Below are positions 1-14,074 of a stretch of DNA of 64,000 nucleotides, one piece after another. The notes beneath the pieces are model-generated. The model was given only the letters and a program-made list of their open reading frames with translations, did not search any database and was not told where the DNA came from. The position numbers and the translations under genes are program-made. Positions within the stretch are counted from its first letter, which is position 1; every line of letters starts with the position of its first letter. The stretch is taken from assembly GCA_012295275.1 (NCBI GenBank), contig CM022665.1, forward strand, positions 4,853,667-4,917,666. The letters run 5' to 3'. The DNA is from Chrysomallon squamiferum (Eukaryota; Mollusca; Gastropoda; Neomphalida; Peltospiridae).

Positions 1-11
1 TTGTGTCTGAG

Positions 12-14
<3 letters not shown>

Positions 15-103
<89 letters not shown>
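15..103. repeat. (GA)n microsatellite
   Basis: Pure GA dinucleotide array of about 89 bp. The Arg-Glu open frame across it is an artefact. Confidence 0.97.
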
Positions 104-107
<4 letters not shown>

Positions 108-1019
108 GCTACAGCCATGTCCGATATTAAATTTAGTTTTTGGATTCTTTTTCTAACTAGTACTATCACCAGAGCTTCTGGTTGCAAACTATATAGGCCT
201 ACTCCTCTTTCGAAAAAAAAAAAAAAAAAAAAAAAAAACCTTCAGTCCAAATTAAACAACAGGGCACGGAAAGTTTTTTTGAACATATTCCGTCTACATG
301 AAGTCTAGATGGAAAAATTATTTTCGTTTGTAAACAAATTAAATGTCGTGCCTGATTTTGACAACGTAGTGAACTCTTGACGAAATGATACGCGACTTCT
401 GCCAGATCAATTGGAAAATCGTAACATTATCACTAACGAGAACTGATTTACTGAACAGCAACATTTGATTTCATCAGGAAGTGGGTAGCTGTCTCGCCAC
501 TGCACTGTAGTTCTTCCGTTTTTTGTTTTTTTTTACGTTTTTTGTTGTTTTTTTTTGTTTTTGTTTTTTATTCCCCGAAGCTTTAAATTAGATTGCTGTG
601 CCTCGTATTATTAACAAAATCTATAGCCAGCTCAGACATATCATCTACGATTGCACATTATCAACAAAATCTGCATCGTGCTCTCTGATATATCAATGCA
701 TCTTGTCAGTATTACAGTTCTGAGTGAAGCAGTAACGCATAAGTCTATGGATCGTATGTATCCGTGTAAAGATTTTCTTGTTGTTGGTTTTTTGGGGGGG
801 GTTTTTGTGTTTTTTTTCTGTCACCTAATAAATGCTTTCTAAAAGCTTCCTACTTCGTTGTCGGATAATGGAAAGTACGTTTGTACTTGTTACTGCTGAA
901 GTAGATGACGACTTTAAAAAAACTAAAAGGAATGGTAATTATCCGAAATTAGAAGAAATAAACATAATAATTATGGAAAAAGAGAAAAGTTTTATTTAGA
1001 CATCCATAATTATTAAAAA

Positions 1020-1058
<39 letters not shown>

Positions 1059-1170
1059 GTTTTCTACTTTTTCTTAAAAGAACAGGACAACATTTGAATG
1101 GGTTTTTTTAATTTCTTCCATTTTTCTTCCCGTTTTTATTTATTTTTTTTTTTTTTTTCTTTTTATTATT

Positions 1171-1712
1171 ATGGTGGTTACAGAGATTGTGAAACAGTTT
1201 AACAGGAACAAAGAACAGATATATTCTGGCAGTGAAGGATTTATATGATGTGAAAACTTCGATTATTAGAAGCTAACAAAGACCATGTGCAGTACTTGTT
1301 GATAGTGAATAGAACTGTATGTGTGTATATATATATAATTACAATAACAATAATATAAATATAAATAAATAAATAAACAATAATAACAAAAATAATAATA
1401 AAAAAATAAAATAAAATAATAAAATGGCCATTGTTTGGCTATAATTATCTGGAAAGAAAAGATGAATGAAAGGATTCATTCCTTGACCTGATTTCATCCT
1501 AAGCTACGCAAAGAATGGCTTAAAGCTTGTGAAGGGGCCTCTAGGAATTTCAGTTAATCTGTTACACAGTTCTATTCACCATCAACAAGTACTGCACATG
1601 GTGTTTGTTAGCTTCTAATAATCGAAGTTTTCACATCATATAAATCCTTCGCTGCCAGAATATATCTGTTCTTTGTTCCTGTTAAACTGTTTCACAATCT
1701 CTGTGACCATCA
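1171..1712. repeat. Long inverted repeat (arms about 145 bp, spacer about 245 bp)
   Basis: The segment 1171-1318 reappears as its reverse complement at about 1566-1712 with about five mismatches and no obvious gaps. Landmarks shared by both arms are a run about gaaacagtttaacaggaac (left, about 1191-1209) and the blocks around 1252-1285 and 1595-1625. The spacer (1319-1565) starts with TA/ATAA-rich simple sequence and continues with unique sequence. No coding capacity or target-site duplication is evident. A transcript across the locus would fold into a long hairpin. It could be a foldback element or an inverted duplication of part of a retroelement; I do not recognise the family. Confidence 0.85.
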
Positions 1713-2446
1713 CGTCATATATTAATCATAGTGTGCTTCATGTCTAATAAAGAAGAAGAAGAAATAAATATTGTTTTGTTATTAATCTAGCCTTCGTTCA
1801 TTTTGAGTGTAATATAAAAAAAATAAAAATTTAAAGAATTTCGGAAGCATTAATAGAGATATTGGTTGACGCCAAACAATTTCGTTTTGTTTGTATTTTT
1901 GTTTTTTAAACAAGAAAAACAAAGCTGGTGTTTGTGCTTTAATTAATATAATACAAAAAAAAAAAAAAATTACAGATTCGGATGTTTTTCTTTCACATAT
2001 GATTGGTTTTGTTACTTTCGTTTATATTTTTTAAATCTTTATTATTATTATTATTATTATTATTATTTCATGCATGCCAATCTATAATTTCAGTTTCATA
2101 TTTTTTTATCTTCTTTTTTTTTTTTTTTTCTTCTTGTTTTTAACTGGTCATATCTGTGTATTTGCTCCGTGTGACCAGTCATTGACCCATCTGTCAAAAT
2201 GACCCAAACAGTCGTGAGCTGAATGGTAACTTAGAATCATGAAAAAGAAAGAAGACTAATGAGTTTTTTCTTAACAGAATTCAGCCTGTAATATAATTGA
2301 GTAAGAAAATGTGGCATCACTGACGGAAATTCCTAATGAAATATCAGATGTAGGTGAAAAAAAAAAAGTGTTAAAATGCATAAAGTACATATCACAGGCA
2401 TGGACGTATTCTGTAACGAGTCAAATTTATAAATGCAGTGGTTGGC

Positions 2447-2451
<5 letters not shown>

Positions 2452-2533
<82 letters not shown>
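2452..2533. repeat. (GA)n microsatellite
   Basis: Pure GA array of about 82 bp, followed by a pyrimidine tract and a G-rich tract (2558-2598). Confidence 0.97.
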
Positions 2534-2536
<3 letters not shown>

Positions 2537-2702
2537 TAAAAATCACACTAACCCCTCCCCTTTTTTTTTTTTTTTTTACTTTTTGGGGGGGTGGGGGTAC
2601 CATGGACAGACCGAACACATACACACACACACATCAAACTAAACGCTGATTTCCTTTAATGAAATATGATTTCTATTTATATCTTTAACTGAAAACACTT
2701 TT

Positions 2703-2740
<38 letters not shown>

Positions 2741-3742
2741 GTATACGATACTCCAAGACACTTAATTTTCTGTAATTCAGTGATAATCTTTTTAAAAGAA
2801 CTGATTCACCTCTTGACAGCAGTTATCGGGGTACGAACTGAGAACCTGCAGGTTTTTAATTCATTTGTGCGACACAAGGGTTGTCACAGCCAGGAAAGGC
2901 TGAGGACTGCTATTACACTCGAGAAATGTTCAGAACTAGCTAATTGGTGTCAGTTTAAAACTGTGTACAACTATTTCACTTGAATTAGCTGTCAGATGAA
3001 GATATCGTTATTGATCACACGTCTCTCAAACAAAATAATATTCAAAAATAATGAACATATTAAAGTAGGACCAAAAAAAACAACAAAAAACCAAAAAAAC
3101 AACAACAACAGCAACATCACCAAAAAAAAAAAAAAAAAAGATTGAAAGAAAGAAAAACATTATAGAAAAAAAGAAATAGAATGGAGAGATGAAGTAAATT
3201 AACGAGAAGAAAAATATTAGAAAGGTAGACGGTGACGATAATGCTAATTTATTTATTTATGATGATGATGATGATGTTGAAGATGACTGACAGACGGATG
3301 GATTAATGGAACATCTTCCAGCTGCCTTTCGTGCGCAAGCAACATAAGGAGTCCTGGGCGTGGTGAAATTTACATTTTAGAACATGACTCAATCAAAGGA
3401 CTATTTCTGTCGCAGTGCTCCAAGAGTTAATTATGTTACGTAAGTCGTGCAGCAGTTTCCTATTTTGTTACCAGCCCATCTATTAGCGAATCTACGTCAG
3501 CAATTAATTAATCATTTGGCTTCATCAAAGAAAAACACGCGATCTGCATAATGTAATGTATACACTGCATGATTATTAATCGTACTCGTCACGAGAGGTC
3601 GTCGAATTTTTGTATATGCGTCATTGACATGTGTGTGTGTGTGTGTGTGCGTGTGTGCGCTCGTGTTTAGGAATTAATATTCTGTTGTCATATGTACGTT
3701 TGATTAGACTATGCACTTAGATACTATAGACTTTGTGTACAT

Positions 3743-3843
<101 letters not shown>

Positions 3844-5839
3844 GTGTATTTGCATGCAGGTGTGTATATGCGAGTGTGTGTGTCTTTTTTTATTTCTTAT
3901 GCAAAAATCACGTTACCATAATACAGAGAAAGAAAAAACAAATTATGAACCAACTGTATTAATCACAGTTATTATTAATACGTATGTAATCGAGCCAGGA
4001 CTATTGACAAGTTACGTCAAAATCATGTTTCGTTAGAATTCCATTGTGTCTAAATAAAGCTGTTTTGTTCCAAATTTTCTTTTGTTACGTTAATAATCAA
4101 TTCGTGTTTGGCTAAAATTGTCTAGAATCTATAGTTTTACGTTAAATGTATTTAGTCCTGTGCAGTTTATCCCAGAATATTAAAAATAATGATTATTTAA
4201 TCTCGTATTTAATAACATTATTAAAATAATAGTTTTTAATGTTGCTGGGTTTTTTTTTTTTTTTTTATTTTTATTTTTTTTAATTGTTTTATTTTGTTTT
4301 ATTTATTTATTTGTGGGTGTTTTTGTGTTGCTGTTGTTGTTGTTGTTTTTTTTTTTTTTTTTTTTAGGGGGTATTTGTGTTTATTTGTATACTAGCGTAT
4401 ATATTTTTTATATGTGTATCATCATCATCATCATCATCATCATCTTGCTTGTATACTGATTGGCATTAACGTTTATCTCCTTAATTTTCACTGATAATCA
4501 TACATTCACAACTTTCTGCATAATATATATTTCATTAAAAAAAGGATTAATATTGAACAGTCAAGTTCATTTTCAAATTGGATAACTACGAATGCTTCGG
4601 TTTTGGACAGTAAACTTATGGTTATTAGATTAATACATTAATATAAAACTGCTGAACGTCATCGGGTTGCATCGACACAGAACAGTGACAAATTTAGATC
4701 CGATTTTTACGACAGTTCCCTGAAGGTGCCACGAACGACATTGTCAGTCTTCGCGATAATTTTAGCTCTCTTATTTTTTTTTTTTGTATTTCTTTTTTTT
4801 TTTTTTTTTTTTGAAGATTTGTTATAACTGACAACTCTTCTAGCAAATAATTGGAATATCATTTTTACCAATTTAAATGCACTTTATTAAGTCTGAAAGA
4901 GTTCTGCAGTGAGTCTGTTTCCGGCGGTCACTTTTTTTTCGTTGACAGCCATAACACGACACAGGTGCAGATGTATAAATTAATACCTTCACCGAGTGTC
5001 ATTACTCGTCTGAGGGAGAGCGATCGCGGAAGGAGAAAACGTATATAAAGCCATTTCTTAAAAATTAACTCCGAGCCGCTGAGGCGATGATGACGTCATT
5101 GAAACTGATATATGCCAGACATGGATGAAAAAGAAAGAAAAAGAAAAGAATATTGGCTTCCGTGGTGATCACGGAAAAAAAGGCCGAAAATAAAACGTCA
5201 CGACAAGAAAGACAGTCGGTCTTGTTAAGAAGTCAAGACGACGTTCACTTTAGCGGAAGTCTTTTTTTTTTTTTTTGGCAGCAGATGTGATTTGTTTTAG
5301 GTAAGCTGGAAGTAAAGCGCGCCTATTTTTCAAAAGTAGCCAGTTTAAAATTTACCCATTTTTTTTTTTTTTTTTGAATTATTTCTCGGATAAAATGGTG
5401 CTTGCTTTATGTTATTGATTTCAACTGATGTGCGACGTAAGATGTATACTCATTTTATCATTTGCTTTTTTCAGTCGTCACAGTAAATTTGACTGATTGA
5501 TTTTTTTTTTTTTTTTTATTTTTTTTTTTTTTTTATTTTTTTTTTCTTACTTAATAGAATTTCTCTGGAATTTTTTTTTCTCCACTTTAATCATCATAAA
5601 GTATTGTAACTGACAAATCAGTTCAGTATATATCGTAAAGGAATTAATAAAACAATGCTGAAAATCTTTTCTATGCGAGTCAAATCCTAATGTTGAAAAT
5701 GTGTCGCCCACTCAGCCAAAAATGCAGAAAAAACGACATTCACAACAAAATTAATTTCACTTTGACTTTCTTTTAATTTCTTATATATATATAGATATAT
5801 ATAGAGTCTATTTTTGTATTTAATTATTATTACTGTTAT

Positions 5840-5874
<35 letters not shown>

Positions 5875-6167
5875 TTGATGCAATTTTTTCTATCGAACGG
5901 TTTGATAAGAAATACATCTTTACAAAATGGAATTTAAACAAAATTAAAGCAGTGTTTTCAGTTACCTGCTAGTACTGATTACTTTCTTATTTTTCTTTGT
6001 TCTTTTTTTAAACGTCCATTTATTTTGTAAGTTAATAATACCATATCAGATGAACTACTTAAATTATAGAGTTAGATTAAAAGTTTTTTTTTTTACATCC
6101 TACCATTAAGATTTTCTTTTCAGTTTTTAAATAAAACATGAGTTTTTCGGAACAGAAAGTTCAGATT

Positions 6168-6171
6168 CGAT

Positions 6172-6214
<43 letters not shown>

Positions 6215-6216
6215 TT
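6168..6216. repeat. (TTTA)n microsatellite
   Basis: About 48 bp of perfect TTTA tetranucleotide repeat. Confidence 0.93.
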
Positions 6217-6827
6217 TTATTTTAATTACTGTTATTGTTATTAATAATAACAAATACCCCATTCAGGAAATGTTTTAAAATTCAATTTTAAAATACATCG
6301 ATGGACTCTTAATATTTAATTCCGTTCAGAATCGACTATTGGTGTTTGTTAAACAGATCCAAGCTGTATAAATATTTAGAGTGACAAGCAAAAGTGCTCC
6401 TCACCTCACCTACTGTTGCCGAGAATTATGTATGTGGAATCATCATTGTAAAGCATTTCTTCAATTTTGATATTTCATGCATAATACACAGCAACAGAAG
6501 TCCAGTTTGTTCGTTCAAGACCGTGTTAGTATTAGAGGATTAGTACACGACAGAGAAAAGGGGCAGTAATTGGCATACATCTCTTCAGTTATCCGATACC
6601 TGCCAGTCATGAGATTTACTGCTTAACCACAGTGCCACCAAATCTGGTAGAAGTTTACTGCAGGTTACGTTGGCTTATTTTTCCGCCTCCCAACAAGAAA
6701 ATGCCAGTTTGATGTAATTGGTTTTCATTGACAATAAATTTTGAGTGGGTTGTCAAGTTAATAGACTAGTAATTGAAAAAAAAAGACATCTTGAGTCGAC
6801 AGCCACTCAAATACACGTCACGAAATT

Positions 6828-6831
<4 letters not shown>

Positions 6832-6921
<90 letters not shown>
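6832..6921. repeat. (CT)n microsatellite
   Basis: Pure CT array of about 90 bp. Confidence 0.97.
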
Positions 6922-6922
<1 letters not shown>

Positions 6923-7000
6923 AAAATAAGTGTCCATGAATCCATATGTTCTCAATCAGCTAACTGAAGCTTTGCAATAACTATATTATTATTTTGTATT

Positions 7001-7130
7001 TTATTCATTCATTCATTTTATTTAATTATTTTTACTTTTTTATTTTATCTTCATTCAGCCTTTATTTTATTCATTCATGCATTTTATTTAATTATTTTTA
7101 CTTTTTTATTTTATTTTATTAATTTTTTCA
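7001..7130. repeat. 66-bp tandem duplication, two copies
   Basis: A TTATTCATTCAT-led segment ending in an AT-rich TTTAATTATTTTTAC block begins at 7001 and again at 7067, nearly identical. Confidence 0.8.
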
Positions 7131-9564
7131 AGTTAATTATGTAAGTAATTAATAATAATAATAATAATTATTATTATTATTATTATTTTACATTGCGTGG
7201 AGATTTTGAAAACAAAACTGATATTTCATAACTTTTGATAATTTCCGGCACTCGATTTTTTCGTCAAAAAAAAAACAACGAACGATGCAAAAAAGCGTTG
7301 ATGTTTACAGTTTCCAGTTTAATGCAAAAATTAATTCAAAAACGATTCAGTTTAAGACAATGATGCCTGTTGACACTAATGTGATACAAAAAAAAATTAT
7401 ATATCTGTATTTGACATTTAAAGTAATCATTACTGTGTCTATTATTTTTATTATCATTGCTTCAGCAGTAGTAGTGTTATAGTAACAGTAGTAGTAACTG
7501 TAGTTGTAGCAGTAGTCGTAGATAATCTGTTGTTGTCATGCACAGATGAAGCTTCTAAACTGTCTATTTTTGACCTCTTTTTAATAGGCATAACGATTAG
7601 GGGGAGTAGGTTTTTTTTTTGGGGGGGGGGAAATGTTATGCATAAAATAACTTTCATGTCCATCCACATACGGTAATCGAAAGTGATTGCTATATGTAAT
7701 CCATCTAATCATGGATGTCATTCCCACAGAATAACTCGGAAGAGCATCAAACAAGAGAGCTAACTTTCGATCGTTTCAAACTCAGCGACGCGTTAAATCT
7801 GAAATTTCTGACGATGATTATTTTCAATCTCGAAAGGTCTAACGTGGGTCTCTTTGCAAATACGTTGCAAATTACTTTATTTATGTTTTCAATGTTTGCA
7901 GAATATCGGTTAACCTAGACTGAATCGACCAAATGTTTAAACAAAATACGTTTCCTTGTAGGTTCATCATGCGTTGATTTGCTTTGGCAACAAATGGATG
8001 ATGATGTCACTTTAAGACATTTTAATATAAACGTATATTAGTGTAAATGTCTAATAAATAAATGAGTGAGGAAACCCGTTATCGAATCTTCACATGCAAT
8101 TTCCATTATTGAATATCAAGGAATGTTTTTTTTCCAGAGACTGAAGAGAATGGTAATCGGGGCACTGGTTAGAACGAACAATAATCCAGTCGTGGCAATG
8201 AGGAGGATTTTAAATAGTAATAACTTGAGCTACAGAACAGAACATAACTTTATTACATCCAAGCCGTTCCTCAGTGTCATGTGGGAGGTGCATTTACAAT
8301 ATATTTAACGTGACAAGATGGTTTTACCGGTGACAGTATAAATTAAAGTCATTGATTTTTACACCAAAATATTATACGCGTTTTCACTTAAATCAGGGTT
8401 CTAGAGCCGCAGTTGAATGAAAGACTGAATGTAAGTCCAGTTTGTATATGTAATTGTGCATAAGCCTGCATAAGGCGATAAATATTATATAATACTGGCC
8501 TTAAATCATTTTTATTTATTTATTTATTTACTATTTATTTTCTTCTTCTTTATCTCTTTTTTTTTTTTTTTTTTTTTTTTAATAATACAAATTATCTATC
8601 TATATTTAAGCTGTATGTGATGTGTATGTATGGGAAGTATATATGTGTGTGTAGGATAATAATAATAATTTTTTCTACGCAAAACTACAGCTTTAATTCT
8701 CACAATCTAATACATTTAAAAAGTTTCTATGAAAAGTTTCAAAAGTGCACGCATTTTATTCAGTAATAAACTAAGAACACAGATTTAAAGAAAAACATTT
8801 ACTTAACATTTTCTTACTTTAAAACATTTCGCTTCAGATATTTAATTTCTTTGTACTTTTCTTTTATTAATGCCTTAGGATTCAGGTTTATTTTTTTAAG
8901 TAAAATAATCAGACCTCCAATTTACGAGTTAATAGCCAAAAAAAAAAAAAAAAAAAAAGAATGTATTTAGAAACATGAATTTGTTTTTTGATTAAATGTG
9001 CGCAGTAACTAATACTTAAATTTTTTCCGTGAATGTTTTTCTTTCCTATTAATTTCCGTCATTTCCTCTTTCTCCTCCTTTTTTTTCGTCATTTGATCAC
9101 CATCATTGTCATATTCATCATTTCCTTCTTCTTGACTTTGTTACTGTTTAGAAAGGATAAATTAAAATAAATTGCGCTTTCTATTAGAAGCCTCATGGCT
9201 GATTAATTAAAGGCCGTGGTACGGTTTTTAACTGTCTGTGGGAAGGTCAATATAAACATTTTCTATTGCTAATCAAATACTACCATATCAAATGGCAGCA
9301 TCCGATTTCATATCTCGAGTCATTTTCCAAATAAACAGATGTTCGATATCTAATAATTGTTCATAAAAATGTTTTACAGTGTCGGGGAAGAAACCTAATT
9401 CATTCATTAACTATAAATTTCGACAGTTATCTTATTACTTAACATTGTTACTAAACAATACATTGTATTTATTGTTCAACAAAATTTCTAAAACAATGAT
9501 GGAAATCAAAACTGGAGAGTGAAAAGTATAAAAAAAAAACAAAAAAAAAGCAGAAAGAATAACA

Positions 9565-9569
<5 letters not shown>

Positions 9570-9652
<83 letters not shown>
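9570..9652. repeat. (GA)n microsatellite
   Basis: Pure GA array of about 83 bp, directly preceding the first copy of a 198-bp diverged duplication. Confidence 0.97.
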
Positions 9653-9655
<3 letters not shown>

Positions 9656-10050
9656 AGGTGACGCAGGAAAACAACATTACTACTGTCCGATTGTTTGGCT
9701 ACATATACGTCCTTCGTTTTACGTAATCTCATTCCTCTGCTTGAATGATGTGCTTACCCTGGTTTCGCTCTCAATCTCATTTCTCTGTATTGCACTTGAA
9801 TGTGATTGCTTTACTTTTTTAGATAAAGAAAGGAGGTGGGAATAAGGTGAGTGAGTACATGTAGGAAAACAACATTAACTACTGCCCGACTGGTACACAT
9901 GCGTCCTTCATTTCATCTCATTTCATTCCTGTGCTAAATGATATTCTTGCTCCGTACAAAAAAAAAAAAAAAAAAAAAAATCGTTTCGCTCTTCGTTTCA
10001 TTTCTCTATATATTGCACTTAAATCTGATTACTTCACATTTTATTTTATT
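9653..10050. repeat. 198-bp diverged tandem duplication
   Basis: The block starting aggaaaacaacatta at 9665 recurs at 9863. Its downstream landmarks recur in the same order (tccttc, a cattcct block, tttcgctct, a tttctct...ttgcactt block, a gattac/gattgc block). The copies differ by substitutions and by a poly-A insertion at 9958-9980 in the second copy. No coding signal. Confidence 0.75.
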
Positions 10051-10693
10051 TTATTTTTTGACAGACATTCGGCCTTATAACCTTTGACCTGTATACATAT
10101 AGAGCGCTGTTCACTCATCCTTACTCCAGAAAACTAGTGAGTTCTCATTTCTGAATGGCACGATTAAGAGCCAAAGCAAAAAGCGTCTATATTATTACAG
10201 CACCGTCGCAATGAAATGTTCAGACAGTCAAATTGATTCACATCAACGTAAATGACAACGGTTTCTCTGAACAAGAACGAAATTAACAAATCTATAACGT
10301 CCGATGCTTAAAGTCGGTTGACCTGTTGCCCTGAAACGATAAAATTTAGGTAGTCTTTGCAATGTTCTGTCTCTAGTCACTGGAACAGACATAATACAAA
10401 ACGAGCTAGACTACAGTTCTGAAAAAGAGAACTTAGAGAGGACTGCCGCAGAAAGAAGGGAAAGCTGAATTTAGTTAAATAAACACGAACTATATAGTAT
10501 TCAATAATTTTAGTCTATGTATTATTTTTTCAGTCTTCACAAATGTGAATAAATTACGTAATACAACGTTACCAAAAAAAATAAGTAATTAAAAATGTAT
10601 ACAACATTGTATTACAGTTTTCTCTCAGAGCTTTATTGCAGAGTGTACATTTGTATGAATGTGTAATATGTGAATTATCGAAATACAGAGAAT

Positions 10694-10799
<106 letters not shown>

Positions 10800-11078
10800 G
10801 ATTCATCGAAAGAAAAGAAAAGAAAAACTTTAACACTAACCGATAAAGAAAATTAACATATTGGAATATAGTAAACATAATGGGTAGTAAACATAACTTC
10901 ATCCTGGGCGTTAGTAACCCGGGGTAATTATAAAATTGAAAGGAAGAAAGGACGTAAAGAAAGAAAGTGGATTTGAGAAGGGAAAGCACATAAGACAAAG
11001 ACAGACGGAAGGGCAGTAGCAATATTGCATTTATGTTTGTTAATCAAACTGATGATAATTATATTTTAGAAAAGAGAA

Positions 11079-11115
<37 letters not shown>

Positions 11116-11988
11116 TTCATGATAACAATTATGTAGTATAAAGTACGGGCTTTGGTTTAATTTGTTGTGGGTTTTTTGGGGTGGGTTTATATTGTTATTA
11201 CTATATAATTATTTAGTTTTAATTAATTTTTTTAAATTATTCCTTTTTTTTAATTATTTATTTAAAGTTTTTATTTTATTATTATTATTATTATTACTTT
11301 ATTTAATTTGTTTTGTTTTTGTTTGTTTTTTTTTGGCTTTATTTCTGTAACTCAGCTCAAACGTCAATGCTTGGAATTGTAAATAACGTATTATGGGTTT
11401 TTCCTGCAATAAATGCGCTAAATGTCTGATTTATGCCGAGTTCTTGCGTACATTTCTCATTGTGATTTTTTTTTTTTTTTTTAATAAACATCAATTGGAT
11501 GTTCACGTAACTCAAACAGAACAATGCAGAAAACATCACAAATGAACAGCAACAAAAAAAATAAAGAAATAAAATTTTTAAAGTTTTCTGAAGAAATACA
11601 GCTGACATTTCAGGAACAATGTCTGACGGCATGTACTTCTAACTAACTGCGGATAATATCCTGTTGTGTGTGTTTGTTTTTTGTTGTTTTTTGTTTTGTT
11701 TTTTTCTCCTCGTTTTTTTTTTTTAATGCAAAATTACCTCGAAATAAACCGAAATTTCATAATTAAAAAAAAAAAAAAAAAAAAAGAAAGAAAGAAAAGA
11801 AAAAAGAAAAGAAAGAAAAAGAAAAAATTTAATTTTAACTTCATGCTGTTAAAGAAACGTTGATGCGCTTTTTAGTACTATTCCTTCTTTCTTCTTATAA
11901 TTAAACCCCGAGTAATAAAAATAAATGTGTGGGGAATGAAACATTTACAGAAATAGCCATGTTGTTGCTTATAACATTGAAAAGCAAA

Positions 11989-12030
<42 letters not shown>

Positions 12031-12975
12031 AATAAGAAGAGTAAGAACAGAAGATTTGTAGAGATGAGGACAGGAAGAGAGAGGAGGAAGAGGAAGGCAA
12101 GCAAGGGAGAGAGAATCAAGATGATGAAATCAACGAAGACAATCCATTGCTGTAAAAACTATTTATTAGACTGGGCTTAAAATATTTACTTTTAAGATAT
12201 TTTGCAAGTGACATTTCGCTGAAAATGCTATAGCTATTGTTACACATATTTCAACTACATTTTATATCAGCCACAGCATCCATTTGTAACTTGATGAAAT
12301 GACTGCATTTTCCGAAAAACGATTAAGTAATATAGATGTACATTTTAATGGGATGAAAGGAAATCCAGAAATCTGCCTAAAACTGTATCTATTATTATGT
12401 GCCAGTAGTCGTTGGTTGAAGTTTAATGAAATAAAGACCCGGTAAGGAAATTAGCTGACTCGTTTGTCATTTTTAATAGCTGCTGCTGTCGAAATGTCGG
12501 CGCCTGACCGGAAAAAAAAAAATAACTGCGAGTATAATTTTTCCTAAACTGTTTCAATTGATCTATTTGTGCATGTTCCTCCTGCATTCGTTTTAGAGTG
12601 AAATATGCAGCCATCAGAATTGTCCTTGTAACAGACAAAATAACGAGATTTCGAAATGGATGACATATATCCTTTCTGAATAATTTAACTGCTGAGCAGG
12701 CGTAGCCCTGCCTGTCCAGTCCGCTTTTTGTTTTCTTAATCTAGTCCGACAGAAAGTATGTGCCGTCTTTCAGGAAACCAATCTTTGCTTCTTCTTCAGC
12801 AAAGTAACTTCCGTTTCCTTTGACATCTTTTAAGTATTTCGTAACCTTTGTGCTTCGTGAAAACATTAATATACAAGGGGGAAAAAATCATAAACCTTGA
12901 GCATTTTATTATATCAACATTTATTTTGTTAAAATATTTTATATATGATAGTTATCAGTAGCTGTCAAAAGGATA

Positions 12976-13479
12976 ATGACCCGGTTGTGGCTGTGGGATC
13001 GTTTGCTTCAAATAAAACTGAAATCCATACTTTGTACTGTAAATAACGGTCAACCAGAGAGCTACGGCTTCAAGTTCGTGTCAACTTTGAGCAGTTTCTG
13101 TGTTAATACACAAACACCAAATTATTTAGATAGCACTAGATGTAAATTGTTTGGTAACGAATGCAAGGACACTAACTGTTCCGTAACAACTTCGAAAAAT
13201 ATTACCCTTTTGACATGTGCTCACTGGAGACAGGGCTTACGGTTATATCACACGTGGATGAGGCCAACAGTTATTCAAGATGTTGGTGCCGGCAACCATT
13301 TGTTAGACAATGCTAATGAAATTATTAAACGTAGAGGGTACAAAACAAAGAAAACTGACGCTGAGGTGTGTTATTATAATAATTAAACACAAGTAACTGA
13401 AACAGATAATTTAAATAGTTTTAGTAATACTGAGTGTAACTGTTTCAATAGTTTACAGTTAACTGTTCTACTGATAAAA

Positions 13480-13533
<54 letters not shown>

Positions 13534-14016
13534 AATTCTTTATTTAGGATCTCAGTTCAAGTGATGATGAAGCAGAAGACTTTGATGAAGATGAGGATGA
13601 AGTTGATTTTCCTCCAGGTTATAAAGAGAGAAAAGCTTTTGTTAAATCTCTAAGAGCTGATGCTATTGTTAGTGTTGGGCTTGGCCTGTCACGCAAGTAA
13701 GCAGTGCTTCAACCCATGAGTTTTTACATACATCATATTAAAGATTATCTCTGGAGTGCTACAAACAAGTAATTTAAATTACTTAATATACTTTATATTT
13801 TCCAAGTCCAAGAGACTGTTCCTTTTAATAGCCAACTTTTTCTTAATAATAAAGTGTTGCAATAAAAAATAAAAGCTGAAGTGATTGCTCAGAAACCGAC
13901 ATTTATTCCTTTCAAAATGTCCTTTTTATACATACATGTATGAAATCGTGTCAGGAAAAAAGGGATAGTATCAGCTTACATATTTCTCATTGCTTTTATT
14001 ATTTTATTTTATTTTA

Positions 14017-14074
<58 letters not shown>

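Noticed and set aside
3-308. Open frame with (Arg-Glu)n; similar Arg-Glu, Leu-Ser or Ser-Leu frames at the other GA/CT arrays
   Set aside because: Translations of GA/CT microsatellites with no splice context or homology.
1735-1775. Possible SINE/LINE tail (GAAGAAGAAGAAATAAAT) after the inverted repeat
   Set aside because: No tRNA-like promoter boxes or coding remnant upstream; not enough to name an element.
5086-5100. CRE-like TGACGTCA at about 5091
   Set aside because: No gene start nearby; an isolated 8-mer in 64 kb is compatible with chance.
8066-8308. 80-codon plus-strand frame with mixed composition
   Set aside because: No recognisable domain, no paired splice sites and no promoter signal; about the length expected by chance.
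12976-13386. Unspliced 136-codon reading of MTRES1 exon 1
   Set aside because: The donor at 13366 and the in-frame exon 2 with family-specific acidic and S4-like regions show that the last six codons are intronic.
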